Assembly (NCBI GenBank): GCA_964519615.1
Contig: CAZFIM010000083.1
Location: forward strand, 1 to 10,163
Reading direction: 5' to 3'
DNA: 10,163 bases
Source of the DNA: CAZFIM01 sp964519615
Lineage (GTDB): Bacteria; Chloroflexota; Dehalococcoidia; GIF9; UBA5629
In this document: piece after piece, positions 7,331-10,163 of the stretch
Layout: every line of letters begins with the position of its first letter
Position numbering within the stretch: the stretch's first letter is position 1
The notes under the pieces: model-generated
What the model was told of the DNA's origin: nothing
Databases searched by the model: none
What the model saw: the letters and a program-made list of their open reading frames with translations, nothing else
Program-made: the position numbers and the translations under genes

Positions 7331-8320
7331 TTACTTTTTAAGCCAGGGCATCATAGCGCGAAGCTTAGCGCCCACTTCCTCGAGCTCATGCTCCGCTTCT
7401 ATACGTTTCAATGCATTGTAAACCGGGCGTCCGGCCTGATTTTCCAGTATCCATTCTTTGGCAAAAACACCGGTCTGAATCTCGTCCAGTATTGCCCTCA
7501 TCTCATCTTTGGCCATCTCGTCCACCACACGGGGTCCGCGGGAATAATCGCCGTACTCGGCTGTATCGCTCACCGAATAGCGCATATAGGTCATTCCGCC
7601 CTTATACATCAGGTCTACGATGAGTTTCAGCTCATGGAAACATTCAAAGTAAGCGATCTCCGGCTGATATCCTGCCTCAACGAGCGTCTCGAATCCTGCT
7701 TTCACCAGAGCAGTAACACCGCCGCAGAGCACAGCCTGTTCACCGAACAGATCTGTTTCAGTCTCTTCCGCAAACGTAGTCTCGATAACTCCGGCATGCG
7801 CACAGCCTATTCCTTTTGAGTAGGCCAGAGCAATATCCTTTGCTTTGCCCGTTACATCCTGATGCACAGCCACTATGGCCGGCGGCCCGGATTTTTCCGT
7901 ATAAAGCTGGCGCAGCATATGTCCCGGACATTTGGGGGCGATCATAGCTACGTCTATATCCGCAGGCGGTACTATCTGCCCGTAATGAATATTGAATCCA
8001 TGGGCAAACATAAGCAGTTTACCTTTGGTTAACCCGGGTTTCATTACCTGATATACCATCGGCTGGAGATTGTCCGATACCAGCATGCTGACGATATCTG
8101 CCTCTTTGGCTACCGCGGCCGCATCGGTTACTTTAAAACCGGCTGCACTGGCAGCCTTCCAGCCTTCCGTTCCCTCAGCTTCGGCTACGATAACTGTGCA
8201 GCCGCTATCCCGCAGGTTCTGGGCATGTGCATGCCCCTGACTGCCAAAGCCGATAATGCCGATGGTTTTCCCTTTTAATAATTCAAGATTTGCATCTTTA
8301 TCATAGTAAATTGTTGCCAT
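7331..8320 (-). CDS. ilvC: Ketol-acid reductoisomerase (class I, short form)
   Basis: IlvC isomerises and reduces acetolactate and acetohydroxybutyrate to the dihydroxy acids leading to valine/leucine and isoleucine, using Mg2+ and NAD(P)H. The Rossmann fingerprint GFGSQGHAHAQNLRDSG is at residues 24-40, the conserved AHGFNIHY segment at about 104-111, and the metal-binding ETDLFGEQ near 190-197. ECFHELKLIVDLMY follows in the knotted C-terminal domain. I start at ATG 8320-8318, which has AGGAGG 4 nt upstream and gives 329 residues, the standard class I length. An in-frame start at 8356 adds 12 unconserved residues. The cofactor-specificity loop at 47-53 (EAEGTEG) lacks the usual Arg/Ser phosphate contacts; see findings. 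It follows ilvN by 55 nt and shares its transcript. Confidence 0.96.
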   Translation of the reverse strand: MATIYYDKDANLELLKGKTIGIIGFGSQGHAHAQNLRDSGCTVIVAEAEGTEGWKAASAAGFKVTDAAAVAKEADIVSMLVSDNLQPMVYQVMKPGLTKGKLLMFAHGFNIHYGQIVPPADIDVAMIAPKCPGHMLRQLYTEKSGPPAIVAVHQDVTGKAKDIALAYSKGIGCAHAGVIETTFAEETETDLFGEQAVLCGGVTALVKAGFETLVEAGYQPEIAYFECFHELKLIVDLMYKGGMTYMRYSVSDTAEYGDYSRGPRVVDEMAKDEMRAILDEIQTGVFAKEWILENQAGRPVYNALKRIEAEHELEEVGAKLRAMMPWLKK

Positions 8321-8375
8321 ATTGCCTCCTAAAAATAGTTTATGGGAAAAAGACATATGTCCTTCCTTGCAATAA

Positions 8376-8951
8376 TTACCAGTCAGCAGCAGCGCCCTTT
8401 GCCTGCCGCGCTGCTTTTATCTCCTTTTTCTTGGCAAGCTTATCCTCGTCCACCAGCAGCGGTCCGGGACCGCCGCGGGTAAGTGCTATACACCCTGTCC
8501 GTGAAACCTCACGTACGCCAAAACCCTTGAGCAGCTCCAGCAGGGAATCCACTTTCTCCTTATCGCCGGTTACTTCGATAATGAGAGAATCACTGGAAAC
8601 ATCAATGATATTTGCCCTGAAAATTCCCACAATTTGGATTATTTCGCTGCGGGTTGTAGGGCTGGCTTTCACCTTGACCAGAGCAATTTCTCTTGAGACC
8701 GTATCATAATCGCTGATATCGACTATCTTCACCACTTCGATCACTTTATCCAGCTGCTTACGAACTTGCTCAACCTTTGCATTATCTCCATCTACCACGA
8801 TAGTCATACGTGATAAATTAGCTTGAGCAGAGAGGCCGACAGCTATGCTCTCAATATTGAAGTTTCGGCGCCTGAGCATGCTGGAGATACGATTCAACAC
8901 TCCGGGTTTATCCTCGACTAATGCCACTAATGTGCGAACAGAACGGGGCAA
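8376..8951 (-). CDS. ilvN: Acetolactate synthase small (regulatory) subunit
   Basis: IlvN (called IlvH in some genera) binds branched-chain amino acids and tunes the activity of the IlvB catalytic subunit. An N-terminal ACT domain spans about residues 1-75 (RTLVALVEDKPGVLNRIS, then NIESIAVG). The conserved C-terminal domain includes ALVKVKA, FRANIIDVS and a GDKEKVDSLLELL helix. A Lys/Ala-rich tail (KLAKKKEIKAARQAKGAA) ends the 191 residues, somewhat longer than the usual 160-180. The start is TTG 8951-8949, directed by a near-perfect extended ribosome binding site; tandem GTG codons upstream (8963, 8960) overlap that site and are less likely. No ilvB gene is adjacent, which is unusual because ilvB and ilvN are normally paired. 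Confidence 0.93.
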   Translation of the reverse strand: MPRSVRTLVALVEDKPGVLNRISSMLRRRNFNIESIAVGLSAQANLSRMTIVVDGDNAKVEQVRKQLDKVIEVVKIVDISDYDTVSREIALVKVKASPTTRSEIIQIVGIFRANIIDVSSDSLIIEVTGDKEKVDSLLELLKGFGVREVSRTGCIALTRGGPGPLLVDEDKLAKKKEIKAARQAKGAAADW

Positions 8952-8955
8952 TAGT

Positions 8956-8967
8956 ATCACCACCTTT
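8956..8967 (-). promoter_or_regulatory. Extended ribosome binding site that decides the ilvN TTG start
   Basis: AAAGGTGGTGAT differs by a single base from the extended anti-16S match AAAGGAGGTGAT and ends 4 nt before TTG at 8951 (8 nt from the GGTGG core). It argues for the TTG over the GTG codons buried within it. Confidence 0.65.
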
Positions 8968-8979
8968 CCTTACCTTAAT

Positions 8980-8995
8980 TGATATTCTGATATTC
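8980..8995. repeat. Tandem 8-bp direct repeat before ilvN
   Basis: Two exact adjacent copies of TGATATTC (8980-8987 and 8988-8995; GAATATCA on the coding strand). They overlap the candidate -10 box and the expected transcription start, so they could form an operator. Two copies of an AT-rich octamer can also arise by slippage. Confidence 0.45.
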
Positions 8996-9020
8996 TAAAA
9001 CGCCCTACGTTGAAAAGCAA
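8992..9020 (-). promoter_or_regulatory. Candidate promoter of the ilvN-ilvC (and leu) cluster
   Basis: On the minus strand TTGCTT (9020-9015) and TAGAAT (8997-8992) are separated by exactly 17 nt. The -10 box matches the consensus at five of six positions and the -35 at three, including TTG. Transcription would start about 35 nt before the ilvN start codon. No T-box element is recognisable. Confidence 0.45.
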
Positions 9021-9025
9021 GTAAC

Positions 9026-9065
9026 ACTGGCAGTTTTAGTTATTCCTTAAGAATTTACAGCCAGT
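9026..9065. other. Nested inverted repeat just upstream of the ilvN promoter
   Basis: ACTGGC (9026-9031) pairs with GCCAGT (9060-9065), and inside it ATTC (9042-9045) pairs with GAAT (9051-9054) around CTTAA. The structure lies immediately upstream of the candidate -35 box. There is no U-tract after it, so it is not a terminator. An activator or repressor site is possible but unproven. Confidence 0.25.
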
Positions 9066-9197
9066 ACGAAGCGCAAGGATAATATCTACTGATATCGGTC
9101 AACTTGATTCTGCATCCGTGATTAACGGGCCGTACAAGAAGCATCAACACAGCTTTAGAGCTAATAATATAACGGTCTTAACGCCTATAAACGTGAG

Positions 9198-9239
9198 AAA
9201 AAAATATTCATCTCTATCATAGACTGCGCTATGGGAGAT
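9198..9239 (-). terminator. Candidate intrinsic terminator downstream of the ZIP transporter gene
   Basis: On the minus strand ATCTC (9239-9235) pairs with GAGAT (9214-9210), and within it CATAG (9233-9229) pairs with CTATG (9222-9218). The loop is 6 nt and the two stems are separated by a small asymmetric internal loop. Seven consecutive T follow (9204-9198), five bases after the stem. It lies about 90 nt after the transporter stop. The stem is modest in GC, so efficiency is uncertain; it could also act as an attenuator if transcription from upstream continues into ilvN. Confidence 0.6.
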
Positions 9240-9327
9240 AGACACGGTAATCACCGTAAAACCGAATTTCCGCTAGAACCGTATCACTGGCAATGATTGC
9301 GTGCTGCTCCATTCCCGGAATTCCCTA

Positions 9328-10140
9328 CTACTGCAGCAACCATAAACTGACAGCCATAATACCCATACCGATAACAATACCCATGATAACAAGGTGAGAA
9401 CGCCCATAGCGATGTGCCATAGGGAGTAATTCATCCAGACTAATATAGACCATAATACCGGCTACAAGGGCGAGGGCAGCGGAAAGCACATCGGCAGTAA
9501 GAAACGGTAAAAGTATGAGATAACCGATAAACGCCCCGACAGGTTCTGCAATTCCAGATAGTAGAGAATAGAGAAATGCTCTGCCGCGGCTTCCTGTTGA
9601 ATAATAAATCGGCACTGATACCGCAATACCTTCCGGTATATTATGAATGGCAACTGCCACAGCAATCAATATCCCCAGAGAAACATCACCTGTAGCCGCC
9701 GATGCAAAAGTAACCATTCCTTCCGGGAAATTATGAATAGCTATCCCCAAAGCAATAAATATTCCGCTTCTTTTAAGTGAAGAGGCTGAATGTGCCGATA
9801 CAAATTCCTCCCCTGTTACGCTATTCCGGGTACGCCCCATACGGTCGTCGTCCGCCGATTCTTCTTCATAGGAATGAGGAACCAATATATCTACGATAGC
9901 AAAGATAGCTATGCCGGCAAAAAAAGCTATATTAGCCTTCATGAATCCGATCTCGGCTATTGCCGTGCCGAGGAGTTCGGTAAATGAAATATATACCATA
10001 ACACCGGCAGAAAGACCTAAGAGAAAAGAAAGATAGCTGTACTTCGGTTTACGGATGAAAAAAGCTATAGTGCTGCCAATGCCGGTGGCAAGTCCGGCCA
10101 GCACCGTCAGCAGCATAGCAAACGCAAGGTTGATATTCAT
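9328..10140 (-). CDS. ZIP-family divalent metal transporter (ZupT-like)
   Basis: An integral membrane protein of 270 residues with about eight hydrophobic segments, matching the ZIP/ZupT family that imports Zn2+ and often Fe2+ or Mn2+. The two signature metal-site motifs are present: HNFPEG at 136-141 and HNIPEG at 166-171. A conserved AEP lies near 198-200, and SLDELLP at 234-240 resembles the family's C-terminal motif. A hydrophilic, acidic loop at about 88-124 (HSYEEESADDDR) lies between the third and fourth membrane segments, where ZIP proteins carry their variable metal-sensing loop. The ATG at 10140 is the first start after an in-frame TAA seven codons upstream, yet no clear ribosome binding site precedes it. 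It shares strand with ilvN but is separated by a probable terminator, so it is unlikely to belong to the biosynthetic operon. The metal cannot be told from sequence. Confidence 0.92.
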   Translation of the reverse strand: MNINLAFAMLLTVLAGLATGIGSTIAFFIRKPKYSYLSFLLGLSAGVMVYISFTELLGTAIAEIGFMKANIAFFAGIAIFAIVDILVPHSYEEESADDDRMGRTRNSVTGEEFVSAHSASSLKRSGIFIALGIAIHNFPEGMVTFASAATGDVSLGILIAVAVAIHNIPEGIAVSVPIYYSTGSRGRAFLYSLLSGIAEPVGAFIGYLILLPFLTADVLSAALALVAGIMVYISLDELLPMAHRYGRSHLVIMGIVIGMGIMAVSLWLLQ

Positions 10141-10163
10141 ATTTGGATTCGGGAGCTTTTATT

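Larger units (their letters stand above)
8952..9327. other. Non-coding region between the ZIP transporter gene and ilvN
   Basis: About 375 bp without a convincing gene. From the transporter side it holds a short inverted repeat (ACGGT/ACCGT at 9243-9256), the candidate terminator at 9198-9239, a 29-codon open stretch (9144-9055), the nested inverted repeat, the candidate promoter, the octamer repeat and the ilvN ribosome binding site. I see no remnant of ilvB, no tRNA and no mobile-element end. Confidence 0.7.

Noticed and set aside
9055..9144. 29-codon minus-strand frame as a branched-chain leader peptide
   Set aside because: Only three of the first four residues are Leu/Val, there is no run of regulatory codons, no good ribosome binding site, no terminator/antiterminator pair after it, and the candidate promoter lies downstream of it.
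9229..9312. 27-residue minus-strand frame just after the ZIP transporter gene
   Set aside because: It ends inside the candidate terminator stem, has a poor ribosome binding site and no recognisable sequence features.
8952..9327. T-box riboswitch, CRISPR, tRNA or insertion-sequence end in the large intergenic region
   Set aside because: No T-box core, no repeat-spacer pattern, no cloverleaf and no paired terminal repeats with a transposase were found on reading both strands.

Overview
The window reads as part of a bacterial chromosome with about 45-50% GC by eye. Every recognisable gene lies on the minus strand, so transcription runs from high to low coordinates. The core is a branched-chain amino acid cluster in the order ilvN, ilvC, leuA, leuC, leuD, leuB, cimA. 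From memory, this order resembles the cluster in Dehalococcoides and other Dehalococcoidia (Chloroflexota). Frequent TTG starts behind strong AGGAGG-type ribosome binding sites and the archaeal-type LeuC fit that placement. The assignment is an inference and was not tested by a search.

Layout from transcriptionally upstream to downstream: a ZIP-family metal transporter (9328-10140); a roughly 375-bp non-coding stretch holding a candidate terminator for the transporter gene and a candidate promoter for the cluster (8952-9327); ilvN (8376-8951); ilvC (7331-8320); a strong hairpin, probably a terminator or attenuator (7252-7291); leuA (5626-7152); leuC (4232-5485); leuD (3685-4185); leuB (2577-3683); cimA (967-2567, interrupted by a run of 10 N); and an ArsA/Get3-type ATPase gene (844 down to the window edge) broken by an in-frame TAA.

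The enzymes fit together. IlvN is the regulatory subunit of acetohydroxyacid synthase. IlvC makes the dihydroxy-acid precursors of valine and isoleucine. LeuA starts leucine synthesis from 2-oxoisovalerate. CimA makes citramalate from pyruvate and acetyl-CoA, a threonine-independent route to 2-oxobutyrate and isoleucine. LeuC/LeuD and LeuB can serve both the isopropylmalate and the citramalate branches. The catalytic subunit gene ilvB and the dehydratase gene ilvD are not present; the space before ilvN holds non-coding DNA and then the transporter.

I see no clearly new system. The points that deserve a second look are residue-level departures in four otherwise intact enzymes: the CimA DRE-TIM motif, the LeuA catalytic Glu position, and the LeuB and IlvC cofactor loops. 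The arsA stop codon, the frame across the cimA gap, and the control region before ilvN are also worth checking.
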